A DNA stretch of 64,000 nt, from positions 2,261,659 through 2,325,658 of the forward strand of contig CP091278.1 of assembly GCA_021650895.1 (NCBI GenBank), in the 5' to 3' direction. Shown piece by piece: positions 27,141 through 36,171 of the stretch; within the stretch, counting starts at the first letter, position 1; each line of letters opens with the position of its first letter. The DNA is from Candidatus Jettenia sp. GTDB taxonomy: Bacteria > Planctomycetota > Brocadiia > Brocadiales > Brocadiaceae. Under the pieces are notes generated by a model. The model ran no database searches, had not been told where the DNA came from, and was given only the letters and a program-made list of their open reading frames with translations. The translations under genes were made by a program, and so were the position numbers.

Positions 27141-28241
27141 TTGACAGAATTTGAAGCCCTCTTGCGGCTGAACATGACCAAGGGAATTGGTATAAGAACA
27201 TACAAGACCCTTTTAGAACGCTTCGGTTCCTCAGAGGCAATTCTTAACGCTTCCAGAGGAGAACTGGAGGCAGTACATGGCATAGGGCCGAAACTTGCCA
27301 CTGCCATAATTGAAACGGCCAGAAATATTGATATTGAACCTGAAATTAATTTGGCAAAAGAAAGGAATGTTCAGATCTTACCGTATACCAGCGATCAATA
27401 TCCGAAACACCTCAAAGCCATCTATGACCCGCCGCTTGTCCTCTACATTAAAGGGAATATTCTCGAAACCGATATCTTAGCTTTGGCTGTTGTAGGCGCA
27501 CGGCGTTGTACCTATTATGGCTTATCACAGGCAGAGCGTTTTAGCCGATTACTTGCCCAAAAAGGGTTTTGTATTGTAAGCGGTATGGCACGGGGAATCG
27601 ATGCTGCTGCACATCGAGGCGCTATCAACTCCAACGGACGTACTATTGCCGTACTCGGTTCCGGTTTAGGAATAATGTATCCCCGGGAAAATATTGAATT
27701 GGCGGAGCATATCGTTCAACATGGAGCCCTTGTATCCGAATTTCCCATGAATACGCCACCCGATTTTCGTAACTTCCCACCAAGAAACAGATTAATTAGC
27801 GGTTTATCACTAGGCGTACTTGTAGTTGAATCATCATTAAACAGCGGCTCTCTGATAACCGCGCAATGGGCGCTTGAGCAGGGAAAAGAGGTCTTTGCCA
27901 TTCCAGGCAATATTGATAATGTTTACAGCAGAGGCACCCATAAACTGATCAAAGAGGGCGCCAAGCTTGTAGAGGACATTACGGATATTATTCAGGAATT
28001 AGGACCCGTTGCAGAATTTCTGAATCGTTGTGATGAATCAGAAACAAACGATCCCCGAAGCCTATCGCTTAACTCCCAGGAAAAGAAGATATTTTCACTC
28101 CTGTCTAGCAATCCAAAAGATATTGAAGAAATTATACAAATCACCGGACTCCCTACCTCTGTTGTCTCTAGCACTTTAATGATCCTGGAGATAAAAAAAT
28201 TGATAAAACAACTCTCAGGCAAAAGGTTCGTTAAGGCTTAG
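27141..28241 (+). CDS. dprA: DNA-processing protein DprA
   Basis: This 366-residue protein probably starts at TTG (27141, AGAGG upstream). A SAM/HhH-like N-terminus (LLERFGSSEAIL and VHGIGPKLATAI) precedes the DprA Rossmann domain, with GARRCTYYG, SGMARGIDAAAHRGA and FPPRNRLISGLSLGVLVVES. A winged-helix DML1-like domain closes the C-terminus. DprA loads RecA on incoming single-stranded DNA in transformation and is widely kept in non-competent bacteria. Directly after aroB. Confidence 0.93.
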   Translation: MTEFEALLRLNMTKGIGIRTYKTLLERFGSSEAILNASRGELEAVHGIGPKLATAIIETARNIDIEPEINLAKERNVQILPYTSDQYPKHLKAIYDPPLVLYIKGNILETDILALAVVGARRCTYYGLSQAERFSRLLAQKGFCIVSGMARGIDAAAHRGAINSNGRTIAVLGSGLGIMYPRENIELAEHIVQHGALVSEFPMNTPPDFRNFPPRNRLISGLSLGVLVVESSLNSGSLITAQWALEQGKEVFAIPGNIDNVYSRGTHKLIKEGAKLVEDITDIIQELGPVAEFLNRCDESETNDPRSLSLNSQEKKIFSLLSSNPKDIEEIIQITGLPTSVVSSTLMILEIKKLIKQLSGKRFVKA

Positions 28242-28931
28242 TCTTCCCAGAAAGCAACGCAAATTAATCCTCCCTGGTAAACACGATTCTATAATCATGA
28301 CATCCCTACGGGATTAGGCAGGGAAATAAGGAGAGGAGCAAAATCTTGCGTCTCTACGAGTGTTTCCACGGTAAAGACTGATCAATATACCGTATATCTG
28401 ACATTCGAGAGGTTTTCTTTTAAGCTGAGCAGAAGAACTATTTTTTAACGACTGAGAACAGGTTACATCATCAAAGGCGAAATAATTTCAGATCTCCTGG
28501 TAACAAGCATTTCAAAAGCATCACTCCCCCGGCATATACAATCCGGCTTCAATCGTTGATTACTATAATAATTAAGAACAGATACGGACCACCCGGAGCT
28601 CTCTGTTTTACCTGTAACTATCCTGGAACTTGCTGTTGACTGAGATTGTTGATATGGTTTTAATTTATTGGCATTTGTATTGCTTATATCAAAGAGAGAA
28701 TGATGGTATTCCTATAATTTTTGCATCTATCCAAAAATTATTTTTTAGATTAATTTCTCTAAAGTACTGTAATTATGAGACAAATGCCAGTTATGTATAC
28801 CATAACAAAAAAGTTTTGAAAGAACTAAAAACGAAATTGAATCCAGAAGCATAGAACAATTTGTCTAAAATCTTAGATACGTCCAGAAAAAATAATTTCT
28901 TAATTTTTTATTACAGGAAAGGGGGTAAAAG
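28242..28931. other. Long gap before the hsp20 pair
   Basis: About 690 bp. Holds the repeat at 28289-28357 and otherwise AT-rich sequence. A 74-codon frame at 28630-28854 has no ribosome binding site or recognisable family. No CIRCE element was seen before the heat-shock genes. Confidence 0.5.
28289..28357 (-). repeat. Inverted partner of the 24.8 kb repeat module
   Basis: Read on the minus strand it gives GTAGAGACGCAAGATTTTGC, CTCCTTATTT, and then AATCCCGTAGGGATGTCAT followed by GATTATAG. With the 24753-24821 copy it brackets cysC, aroB and dprA in opposite orientation. Confidence 0.7.
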
Positions 28932-29381
28932 GTGAATTTAATAAATTGGGACAAAAAGAATCCTTTAAGTAGCCTTACTCATATACAACATGAGATGAGC
29001 GATTTATTGGACTTTTTAAGTTCTGCGCATCAAACAGAAAATTATATAAGCGCGGAATTTCCACAAATTATTGTATCTATAAATGATGAGAATATTATTG
29101 TCCGTGCAGAACTCCCCGGAGTGAAAACCGCCGATTTAAATATTCAGGTAGTAGATGAGGTATTAACTATTAAGGGAGAACGAAAACCAGCTACGGAAAC
29201 TCAAAAGATCAACTATCTGCGGAGAGAGAGGGATTATGGAACATTTGCCCGCTCTATTATGCTGCCCGAAAGGGTCGATATAGAAAAAGTTGCTGCCTCT
29301 TATAAGAACGGTGTTTTAACGGTAAAACTTCCTAAATCTGCCGAAGCAAAGCCAAAACAGATCGAGATTAAAAGAGTTTAG
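28932..29381 (+). CDS. Hsp20/alpha-crystallin small heat-shock protein 1
   Basis: This 149-residue chaperone starts at GTG (28932) after AGGAAAGGGGG. The alpha-crystallin domain runs from about residue 45, with ENIIVRAELPGVKTADLNIQV, and ends with YKNGVLTVKLPK and a short tail. It holds unfolded proteins without ATP. It is followed 20 bp later by a second Hsp20, so both are cotranscribed. Confidence 0.93.
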   Translation: MNLINWDKKNPLSSLTHIQHEMSDLLDFLSSAHQTENYISAEFPQIIVSINDENIIVRAELPGVKTADLNIQVVDEVLTIKGERKPATETQKINYLRRERDYGTFARSIMLPERVDIEKVAASYKNGVLTVKLPKSAEAKPKQIEIKRV

Positions 29382-29401
29382 CGAAAAAGGAGAATTTTAT
29401 T

Positions 29402-29806
29402 ATGGAAAAGAAAGAATATCCAGTCGTTGAAAAAAAGAAAATTTCACCCGATAAGTGTGTTGTGACTGGAAAGGGGAGCTGGTATTTTCCTTTAGCGGAT
29501 ATTTATGAAACCGCTGATAATTTTACGGTATTGATAGATATGCCAGGGGTAGGCCCTGAGAATATAACTGTTGATATGCGTGACAATGAATTAATCGTCA
29601 ATGGCACTGTTTCCCAGGAGGCATATGCCAACGAGAAGGTAATTTATAATGAATATAATATCGGGCATTATCATCGTCACTTTGTTATTTCAGATGCAAT
29701 TAACAGGGATAAGATTGAGGCAAAGATGTCCGATGGTGTTTTATCCCTTGTCCTGCCTAAAGCAGAACATGTAAAACCAAGAAAGATCGAAGTTAAGGCA
29801 GAATAA
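29402..29806 (+). CDS. Hsp20/alpha-crystallin small heat-shock protein 2
   Basis: This 134-residue second chaperone is diverged from the first. The core has NFTVLIDMPGVGPENITVDM and ends MSDGVLSLVLPK. Paired, dissimilar Hsp20 genes often make mixed oligomers, but that is not shown here. RBS AAAAGGAG lies before the ATG at 29402. Confidence 0.92.
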   Translation: MEKKEYPVVEKKKISPDKCVVTGKGSWYFPLADIYETADNFTVLIDMPGVGPENITVDMRDNELIVNGTVSQEAYANEKVIYNEYNIGHYHRHFVISDAINRDKIEAKMSDGVLSLVLPKAEHVKPRKIEVKAE

Positions 29807-29875
29807 TCTGGACTACCTTTGCATGCTTCATCATTCATGAAGGGATTTCTGTCCCGGAAAGGCATGTAAATAATA

Positions 29876-30067
29876 ATGATAATTGTGGTAGATAAAATAG
29901 ATTGCGTTGGCTGTGAGGAGTGCCTGCAGGTATGCTCTGCGACAGCTATCGCAATGAGCAGAGAAAAGGCAGAAATCATCCAACAGAAGTGCAACCTGTG
30001 CGAACGGTGCATTCTTATTTGTCCTGTAAAAGCTATTAAGACTGTATCTACGCACTACTCCAGATAA
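29876..30067 (+). CDS. 2[4Fe-4S] ferredoxin
   Basis: This 63-residue ferredoxin has CVGCEECLQVC and CNLCERCILICP, eight cysteines in the bacterial clostridial-type arrangement. The cofactor-binding cysteines are all present. It is cytoplasmic (no signal) and could serve superoxide reductase or the nearby flavoproteins; the partner is not determined. Confidence 0.9.
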   Translation: MIIVVDKIDCVGCEECLQVCSATAIAMSREKAEIIQQKCNLCERCILICPVKAIKTVSTHYSR

Positions 30068-30117
30068 AAGGTAAAGTTGCATGAGACCTTCGACAATTTT
30101 TATCTTGCATTAAAATG

Positions 30118-30191
30118 TAGGGCAAGGCTTTAGCCTTGCTTCCTCGCCAGAATATATGCGCCGGGATAGCAACCCTAAAGGATTGCCCTAC
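30118..30191 (+). repeat. Full copy of the GTAGGGCAA double-hairpin repeat
   Basis: GTAGGGCAAGGCTTTAGCC begins the element and GCAACCCTAAAGGATTGC with CCCTAC ends it. It lies between the ferredoxin and superoxide reductase genes. Confidence 0.75.
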
Positions 30192-30247
30192 AGAATTAAA
30201 ATTTCTATACAGGTACTTAATTTAAAAACTTTCTAAGGAAATAAACT

Positions 30248-30613
30248 ATGGCAGAGACAGGTTTCTTTTGTCAGGTTAACGATCCAACTTCCGGCCCGGC
30301 AGATAAGGCAAAAACACATGCACCCGTAATCACTGTTCAAGGAGATATAAAGGCCGGACAACATTTTACCGTGAGTATAAAAGTGGGAGAAGTTTCTCAC
30401 CCCATGGAAAACGGCCACTTTATTCAGTTTGTCGATCTTTATAGTGGGGATATTTATTTATCACGGATTGATTTCACTGCAGAATTAAACAAACCGGAGG
30501 TCTCATTCAGCATTGTTCTTCATCACGAAGGAAAAAGAAAACTTCGCGCATTTAGCCGTTGTAACCTTCATGGCATCTGGGAAGGTACAAAGGAGGTGAA
30601 TGTTACGAAATAA
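30248..30613 (+). CDS. Superoxide reductase (neelaredoxin type) lacking the usual Lys
   Basis: This 121-residue protein reduces superoxide to peroxide without making O2. All five iron ligands are visible: His24, His51, His57, Cys105 and His108 (CNLHG). There is no N-terminal desulforedoxin domain. The catalytic Glu-Lys pair just before the first His, EKHVP in typical enzymes, reads KTHAP here, so the Lys is replaced by Thr. Similar substitutions are known in a few archaeal superoxide reductases that still work. It follows a ferredoxin and precedes a small conserved gene. Confidence 0.88.
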   Translation: MAETGFFCQVNDPTSGPADKAKTHAPVITVQGDIKAGQHFTVSIKVGEVSHPMENGHFIQFVDLYSGDIYLSRIDFTAELNKPEVSFSIVLHHEGKRKLRAFSRCNLHGIWEGTKEVNVTK

Positions 30614-30639
30614 CTTTTATTTACGAAAAGGAGACGTTT

Positions 30640-30834
30640 ATGACAAAAGTAAAGACTTTTACTTCGCCATTAAGAATGTTTCATGTTCATAATGAGCTTA
30701 TAGCTCTGGATAAGGAGGTGAATGATTTTTTACAAACCAATACCATAAAAAAGGTAATTTCTATTTGTGATAGCACGACAAATACAAATGGAGGTACTAT
30801 GGGCATAATTCGCGTTGTTACGTATGAGGAATGA
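30640..30834 (+). CDS. Small conserved hypothetical protein
   Basis: This 64-residue protein starts after AAAAGGAGACG. KVKTFTSPLRMFHVHNELIALDKEVNDFL and the TNGGTMGIIRVVTYEE end make it look like a compact, ordered domain, but the family was not recognised. It is 26 bp after superoxide reductase in the same direction, so it may be involved in the same response. Confidence 0.6.
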   Translation: MTKVKTFTSPLRMFHVHNELIALDKEVNDFLQTNTIKKVISICDSTTNTNGGTMGIIRVVTYEE

Positions 30835-30932
30835 ATCTTGTCTTACAACATTTTGAGAAGAAGAATCCTGTATTAATGAATATTTATTCGATTAGGTATT
30901 TTTATCAAACTGAATAAACATGGAGAGAAAAC

Positions 30933-31283
30933 ATGGATAAAAAAGGAGCTTTTGTAGCAGTATCGTATGCAATTATTCTTGGCTCAGTTGCTTATTTTTC
31001 AGGAAACTCTATTTCAACAGCAGCTGATATCAATGCGAAAGAACTCTATATGATACATTGTAAAACCTGTCATGGCGAAGATGGCAAACCGACAGATCTC
31101 GGATTAGGCCTGGAAGCACGTGATTTTACAAGCCCTGAATGGCAAGCACAAATAAGTGATGAAAAGATTATCAAGCAAATTAACGATGGTACACCTGAAA
31201 AAATGTTTCCCTTTAAAGAAAAATTAAGTCAGGAAGAAATTAAGGCATTGGTACCCATTGTTCGGAGTTTTGGAAAAAAGTAA
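30933..31283 (+). CDS. Monohaem cytochrome c
   Basis: This 116-residue exported class I cytochrome has a hydrophobic signal at residues 7-30 and CKTCHGED at 43-50; a Met near EKMFPFKEKL is the likely sixth ligand. It acts outside the cytoplasmic membrane as an electron shuttle. A second, similar cytochrome gene follows about 50 bp later, suggesting a tandem duplication. Confidence 0.9.
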   Translation: MDKKGAFVAVSYAIILGSVAYFSGNSISTAADINAKELYMIHCKTCHGEDGKPTDLGLGLEARDFTSPEWQAQISDEKIIKQINDGTPEKMFPFKEKLSQEEIKALVPIVRSFGKK

Positions 31284-31333
31284 TACCAGTATATGCAAAA
31301 TCTGCTTCATTTTTACGGAGGAATATTCTATAA

Positions 31334-31696
31334 ATGAGGAACAGAAAAAACGCATTCATTTACACAATATCCATTTTTGCTATGATATGCTTGTATAACA
31401 GTTTTCCATCAGCTTATGGACAGAAAAATGAACAAATGAATGCAAAGGATTTATTTGAATATCACTGCGTTACTTGTCATGGCAGTGATGGTAAAGGAAC
31501 GAAAAGGGGACAAGCGTTGAAAGCTCCCAATCTTTCTGATGCCAATTGGCAAGCTTCAAGAAAAGATGAAGATATATTGAATTCCATTATCAACGGTAAG
31601 AACAAGATGCCTCGATGGAGTGATAAATTGAAGGAAGAAGAAATACAGTCCTTGGCCAGGTATGTCAGGAAGCTAGCCCCCCAGAAAAGGCCATGA
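31334..31696 (+). CDS. Monohaem cytochrome c, paralogue
   Basis: This 120-residue exported cytochrome has a signal peptide (to about residue 29), haem motif CVTCHG at 45-50 and NKMPRWSDKL with the probable axial Met. It resembles the preceding gene in overall order (LF.YHC.TCHG.DGK, ANWQ, I..I..GK.KMP) but is clearly diverged. ACGGAGGAAT lies upstream of its start. Confidence 0.9.
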   Translation: MRNRKNAFIYTISIFAMICLYNSFPSAYGQKNEQMNAKDLFEYHCVTCHGSDGKGTKRGQALKAPNLSDANWQASRKDEDILNSIINGKNKMPRWSDKLKEEEIQSLARYVRKLAPQKRP

Positions 31697-31863
31697 TGTA
31701 CGATTTTTATTTTGTACTTTCTACAAAAGCCGGGCGATCAATATACAAAATCTTTTAGTTTGTAACCACTTCTTTATCTCATACCGATAAGGGAGGAGAA
31801 TAAGGAAGTGGTTATCTTTGATAGTAAATTGTGTAAATTCTGAGAAAAGGGGTATCTATTGTC

Positions 31864-32949
31864 ATGAAGAAAATTGGTATATTGACAGGCGGGGGGGATT
31901 GTCCGGGATTGAATGCTGTTATTCGCGCTGTAGCTAAATCGGCATCATTGAAATATAACTATGAAGTAATTGGAATTGAAGATGGTTTTGATGGTCTTGT
32001 CTTACCTAATAAGACACGGGTTTTAACATCACGGGAGGTTCGCGGCATTCTTCCGATAGGCGGAACAATCCTCGGTACATCGAATAGAGCAAACCCCTTT
32101 GAATATAGGATTACAAACAATATCAAGGTTGAAGTAAGAGATGTTTCTAAAGAAATAATCAAAAACATTGAGTTTCTTGGACTGGAGGCCTTAGTTGTTA
32201 TCGGAGGTGATGGCTCTCTTAAGATTGCTTACGAGTTATTCAAGATGGGCTGTCCCATTGTCGGCGTTCCAAAGACTATCGATAACGATATCCTGGCAAC
32301 CGATGTTACCTTTGGATTCAATACCGCAGTGCAAACAGCAACTGACGCGCTGGACAGGCTGCATACCACAGCAGAAAGCCATCACCGGGTCATGGTAGTG
32401 GAAGTAATGGGGCGTTATGTAGGCTGGATAGCTTTAGAAACAGGGGTTGGAGGTGGCGCAGATGTAATTCTTATTCCTGAAATTCCGTTTGATATCGTAA
32501 AGGTGTGCAAAAAAATTAATGACCGTAAAAAGAGCGGCAGTAAATCAAGTATTGTAGTTGTTTCTGAGGGGGCAAAACCAATAGGTGGCGAATTATCCAT
32601 CATGGGAAGCGCAGAGAAGGGTGGTAGCGCCGAACGTCTGGGTGGAATTGCGAATAAAGTTGGTGCTGAAATTGCGAAATGTACTGAAATGGAGGTACGC
32701 GCTACTGTTCTTGGGCATCTGCAAAGGGGCGGTACTCCAAATGCCTTTGATCGTATCCTCTCGACACGCTTCGGCGTAGCAGTTGTTGATCTCATTGCCA
32801 ACAAACAATTGGGTGAAATGGTTTGCCTGAAAGGGCAAAAGATCGAATCTGTTTCCTTGAGTGAAGTGATCAAAGGTCAGAAAAAAGTACCTATAGAAGA
32901 GGGCTTAGTAAAAGCTGCTGAATCGATAGGTATTAATTTTGGACGATGA
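31864..32949 (+). CDS. 6-phosphofructokinase (PfkA family)
   Basis: This 361-residue enzyme phosphorylates fructose 6-phosphate. GGGDCPGLN is at residues 10-18, GGDGS at 114-118 and PKTIDND at 136-142. Gly after the Asp in GGDG points to ATP rather than pyrophosphate, but Lys in PKTIDND is the residue seen in pyrophosphate enzymes and in some ATP enzymes of the long clade, so donor choice is not certain. The gene has no close operon partner, although the redox gene downstream is only about 60 bp away. Confidence 0.9.
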   Translation: MKKIGILTGGGDCPGLNAVIRAVAKSASLKYNYEVIGIEDGFDGLVLPNKTRVLTSREVRGILPIGGTILGTSNRANPFEYRITNNIKVEVRDVSKEIIKNIEFLGLEALVVIGGDGSLKIAYELFKMGCPIVGVPKTIDNDILATDVTFGFNTAVQTATDALDRLHTTAESHHRVMVVEVMGRYVGWIALETGVGGGADVILIPEIPFDIVKVCKKINDRKKSGSKSSIVVVSEGAKPIGGELSIMGSAEKGGSAERLGGIANKVGAEIAKCTEMEVRATVLGHLQRGGTPNAFDRILSTRFGVAVVDLIANKQLGEMVCLKGQKIESVSLSEVIKGQKKVPIEEGLVKAAESIGINFGR

Positions 32950-33006
32950 GGCTAACAAGCATAATTACTTTATCAAAATTTATGGTAAATATCAGGCGGT
33001 GCTCAC

Positions 33007-34224
33007 GTGAGTATGGAATATGTTATTATCGGCAATGGTGTAGCCGGAACAGAAGCAGCAAAAAATATTCGTAAACGAGATTCTACGGCGGAAATAAAGA
33101 TTTTTACGAATGAATATTTTCCTTTCTACTCAAGAATCATGCTCCCCATGCTCCTCGCTAAGGAAGCTACCCTTGAGGAAATTTATGTATATAAGACTGA
33201 ATGGTATTGGAAAAACAAAATTCAATTGTATCTTAACTGTACGGTAAAGGATATTGACCACAAAAACCAAACGATAACCCTTAACGATGCATCACATTTC
33301 ACCTATAACAAACTATTATTCGCTACCGGTAGCAGCAGTAACTTGCCACCCGTTGAAGGAATTAACACTACCGAAGGGGTTTTTACTTTACGAACAATTG
33401 AAGATGTAATGACTATTACAAGACGTGCAGCAGGATCAAAAACAGTCACTCTCATCGGCGGGGGTTTGCTTGGTCTTGAAGCAGGAAACAGTCTCAGTAA
33501 ATTAGGGCTTTCGGTAACTATAGTTGAAATCTTTGATCGGTTACTTCCCAGGCAATTGGATGCCGAGGGTGCTGCAATTTTACAAAAACAAATAGAAGAA
33601 AGAGGACTAAAATTCCTCCTCAGTGCCAAGTCTCAATCAATAAAAGACAAAGGCCGTACAAAAATACTGGAATTAAACAATGGAAAAACTGTTGAGGGTG
33701 ATTTTATCGTAGTCTCTGCCGGTATTAAACCTAATATCGGACTTGCAAAGACTATAGGTATCTCCGTAGATAAGGGAATTCTCGTGAATGATCGCATGGA
33801 AACCAATATTTCTCATATATATGCGGCTGGAGACGTAGCAGAGCATAAAAGCAGAATATATGGTATATGGCCGGCAGCACAAAGACAAGGAGTAGTTGCC
33901 GGGATCAATATGGCTGATGGTAATGAAGTATATACAGGCACCGTACCATCCACAACCCTGAAGGTAGCTGGCATTAGTCTTACGTCAATGGGTGACATCC
34001 TGACAGAAGATAAAACTGTTGAACATATTAAAGCAAAAGACCCTGGCAAGAATATCTACAAAAAGCTCTTTATCAAAGAGGGAAAGATTTTGGGTGCGAT
34101 TTTCCTCGGTGACGTAAAAAATGCCCTTGATATAGGAAATCTCATGGAAAAAAAGACAGACGTGAGTAATTATAAGGAAAAGATTTTAGATACAAATTTC
34201 GATATCAAAGGTTTATTAAAATAG
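33007..34224 (+). CDS. NirB/rubredoxin-reductase-like FAD oxidoreductase
   Basis: This 405-residue pyridine-nucleotide flavoprotein has FAD-binding IIGNGVAGTEAAKNI at residues 6-20, NAD-binding IGGGLLGLEAG near 153, and SHIYAAGDVAE near 270. It matches the reductase part of NirB or rubredoxin:NAD reductases. It has no siroheme or [2Fe-2S] domain. The GTG at 33007 is a likely start, since the FAD loop directly follows. It may supply NADH electrons to rubredoxin-like or ferredoxin partners. Confidence 0.85.
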   Translation: MSMEYVIIGNGVAGTEAAKNIRKRDSTAEIKIFTNEYFPFYSRIMLPMLLAKEATLEEIYVYKTEWYWKNKIQLYLNCTVKDIDHKNQTITLNDASHFTYNKLLFATGSSSNLPPVEGINTTEGVFTLRTIEDVMTITRRAAGSKTVTLIGGGLLGLEAGNSLSKLGLSVTIVEIFDRLLPRQLDAEGAAILQKQIEERGLKFLLSAKSQSIKDKGRTKILELNNGKTVEGDFIVVSAGIKPNIGLAKTIGISVDKGILVNDRMETNISHIYAAGDVAEHKSRIYGIWPAAQRQGVVAGINMADGNEVYTGTVPSTTLKVAGISLTSMGDILTEDKTVEHIKAKDPGKNIYKKLFIKEGKILGAIFLGDVKNALDIGNLMEKKTDVSNYKEKILDTNFDIKGLLK

Positions 34225-34242
34225 CTTCAAAAGAAAAAAATT

Positions 34243-34647
34243 ATGAAGGCTCAAGGGATGCTTTATAACCTTATTTTGTGCATTTTAGCAGATCTTTTGA
34301 AGCACTATAAACAAACATTCATACGTTTTATAAAAATTAAAGCAGTTCTTTACTATATTAAGGCTGTTAGGATTATACGGTTACTATACATCGGTATATT
34401 CCTCTTAATTTTGAGCTTCATTGTAATGATCAGCGGTTTTATATTTTTGCATGTATCGTTTCTTTATTACTTTCCTTTGAGCAAAGAAGTAAAAGCGTTA
34501 ATTCTCTTTTCCCTTGGCATTTTGTATTTTTTTGTTCCAGTAGGGGTGCTTATTTATTTTACTTCGCAGAGAGTTTGGATGAAATTTTCAAAGGCAAATA
34601 AATTGATACAGGAAGTTTTGAAAACGGTTTCTGAAGATGAAAAATAA
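34243..34647 (+). CDS. Two-helix membrane protein
   Basis: This 134-residue protein has two membrane segments (about 47-76 and 83-108), a basic N-terminus and a charged cytoplasmic tail, FSKANKLIQEVLKTVSEDEK. An alternative start is the ATG at 34258. It is related along its C-terminal 80 residues to the relic at 41137-41400. The function is unknown; it opens a run of small stress-type membrane proteins. Confidence 0.75.
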   Translation: MKAQGMLYNLILCILADLLKHYKQTFIRFIKIKAVLYYIKAVRIIRLLYIGIFLLILSFIVMISGFIFLHVSFLYYFPLSKEVKALILFSLGILYFFVPVGVLIYFTSQRVWMKFSKANKLIQEVLKTVSEDEK

Positions 34648-34687
34648 ACAGTTTATTCTCATGTAAGAATACGAAGGAGGCACTACC

Positions 34688-34852
34688 ATGCTTTACTGGG
34701 CTGCAGTCTTTTTTATCATATCGATCATTGCTGCATTCTTTGGATTTACCAATATAGCGGTGGCATCTGTTAGTATTGCTAAAATACTTTTCTTTATTTT
34801 TATCGTACTTTTTATCATTTCTTTAGTCCTTGGGCTGGTAAGGCGCCTGTAA
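34688..34852 (+). CDS. DUF1328 small membrane protein
   Basis: This 54-residue protein begins [20 protein letters not shown] and ends LVRRL, the pattern of DUF1328 (YtjA-like) proteins with two membrane helices. AAGGAGG lies nine bases before the ATG. Often found in envelope-stress gene sets. It is followed about 80 bp later by a YqjD/DUF883-type gene. Confidence 0.88.
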   Translation: MLYWAAVFFIISIIAAFFGFTNIAVASVSIAKILFFIFIVLFIISLVLGLVRRL

Positions 34853-34930
34853 CCTCCGGAAGAAAGCAGGATAGATGAAATTTTAAAAAATAAGGCAAAT
34901 TGGAGCAAGGATGGCATTACGGACAACAAA

Positions 34931-35293
34931 ATGAAAAAAAATGCGGAAGGCACATTAAAAATTGAGGAAGCACTTGAACTCCTGAATAGAGAACTAGCAG
35001 GAAAAAAAGACGAAATTAATCAATTGATCAGCAAAAAATACTTAAACCTCAAAGAGATTATAACAACCTATGCCAGCAAAGAAATGGTGGAGAAAACAAA
35101 ACAAACTCTCGAAGATGCTGTAAGTAAAGGAGAAGAAAGAGCAAAAGAAATGATGACAGAAATTGATAAAAGAGTTCATACCAATCCATGGCTGGCTATA
35201 GGGATCGCTGCCGCTAGTGGTTTCCTTTTGGGTTATATTATTGAAGCGGGTAAACATTCAAAGGGAGACGACACAAGAGATCGTAAAGACTGA
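34931..35293 (+). CDS. DUF883/YqjD/ElaB-like membrane protein
   Basis: This 120-residue protein has a long amphipathic/coiled-coil N-terminus (residues 8-88) and the C-terminal HTNPWLAIGIAAASGFLLGYI hydrophobic tail with a GxxxG-like pattern, the hallmark of YqjD/ElaB. In E. coli these tail-anchored proteins bind ribosomes in stationary phase. That role is known for relatives, not shown here. Confidence 0.82.
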   Translation: MKKNAEGTLKIEEALELLNRELAGKKDEINQLISKKYLNLKEIITTYASKEMVEKTKQTLEDAVSKGEERAKEMMTEIDKRVHTNPWLAIGIAAASGFLLGYIIEAGKHSKGDDTRDRKD

Positions 35294-35350
35294 ACAGGAG
35301 CAAATTCTTTTTTCCATTCTTATTGATTATAAAGAGCAAGTAGGTATCTT

Positions 35351-36064
35351 ATGAATCTTTTAGAATTAAGGCCAATTACAAATTCTTTATTAGCATGTAG
35401 TCTTTTAGGAATTGGTATCATTGGCGCTCTATTTATCCTTACTCTGATCGGGCGAACTAATCCTCCAAAACATCCAAATTTTTTTCGGTGGGCACATCGC
35501 ATAACCGGGTACATATTTTTTGCCCTCTACCTATTCATTGCCACCATAATGTTTAAAAAGTTAGGAGAATTTAATTTTCTGCCACCAAAAGCTACTGTCC
35601 ATGCTTATATTGGAATGTCTATTTTCGCAATGATAATCATCAAAATATGTATCGCCAGGTTCTACAGAAAATTTTATAGCAGCCTGCCGATTTACGGCAT
35701 ACTTATTATCCTTGCTGTTTATTTGCAAATCCCTCTCTATGCCGGGTATGATATATTTTCCGCAATTAAGGGCAAATATACTACCCTCCCAGAGAAGGAA
35801 AGGCTTGTATGGATGCAGGTACAAGGTAGACAAAAAGCCATCCAGCAAAAATGCGCCATCAATTCTTCTCAGGAAAAGAACTACTCCTCTTCTAAAGCAG
35901 AAGATAGATGGCAAAATCATATATCAAGCATATATGCAAGAGATCTAGAAATCACGGGTAGTTCTGAAGTATTGCCAACAGCGGGACATTCAATTGAAAA
36001 TTTGGGAATTAGGAACAGGAAAATAGAGGCACAAATAGAAAACTGGATATCTTTATGGGAATAG
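35351..36064 (+). CDS. DUF6529-like membrane protein, possible cytochrome b561-type
   Basis: This 237-residue protein has four membrane segments in its first 135 residues. His in RWAHRITGY and TVHAYIGMS lie in membrane-spanning helices at spacing that could ligate haem b. The C-terminal 90 residues are soluble and variable. The next gene is a dihaem peroxidase-like protein, so a quinol-to-peroxidase electron link is plausible but unproven. Confidence 0.6.
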   Translation: MNLLELRPITNSLLACSLLGIGIIGALFILTLIGRTNPPKHPNFFRWAHRITGYIFFALYLFIATIMFKKLGEFNFLPPKATVHAYIGMSIFAMIIIKICIARFYRKFYSSLPIYGILIILAVYLQIPLYAGYDIFSAIKGKYTTLPEKERLVWMQVQGRQKAIQQKCAINSSQEKNYSSSKAEDRWQNHISSIYARDLEITGSSEVLPTAGHSIENLGIRNRKIEAQIENWISLWE

Positions 36065-36171
36065 TGGTTATTTTTAGGAAATACCGTGTGTGTTGAACTA
36101 TGTAATTTATGGGATGTGGAAACAGTTCTCAGCGTAGACAGGCAAATTTTAATTTTGGAGGATTTCTTGTT

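Noticed and set aside
28630-28854. 74-codon open frame in the gap before the hsp20 genes
   Set aside because: No ribosome binding site, biased toward AT-rich hydrophobic codons, and no recognisable family.
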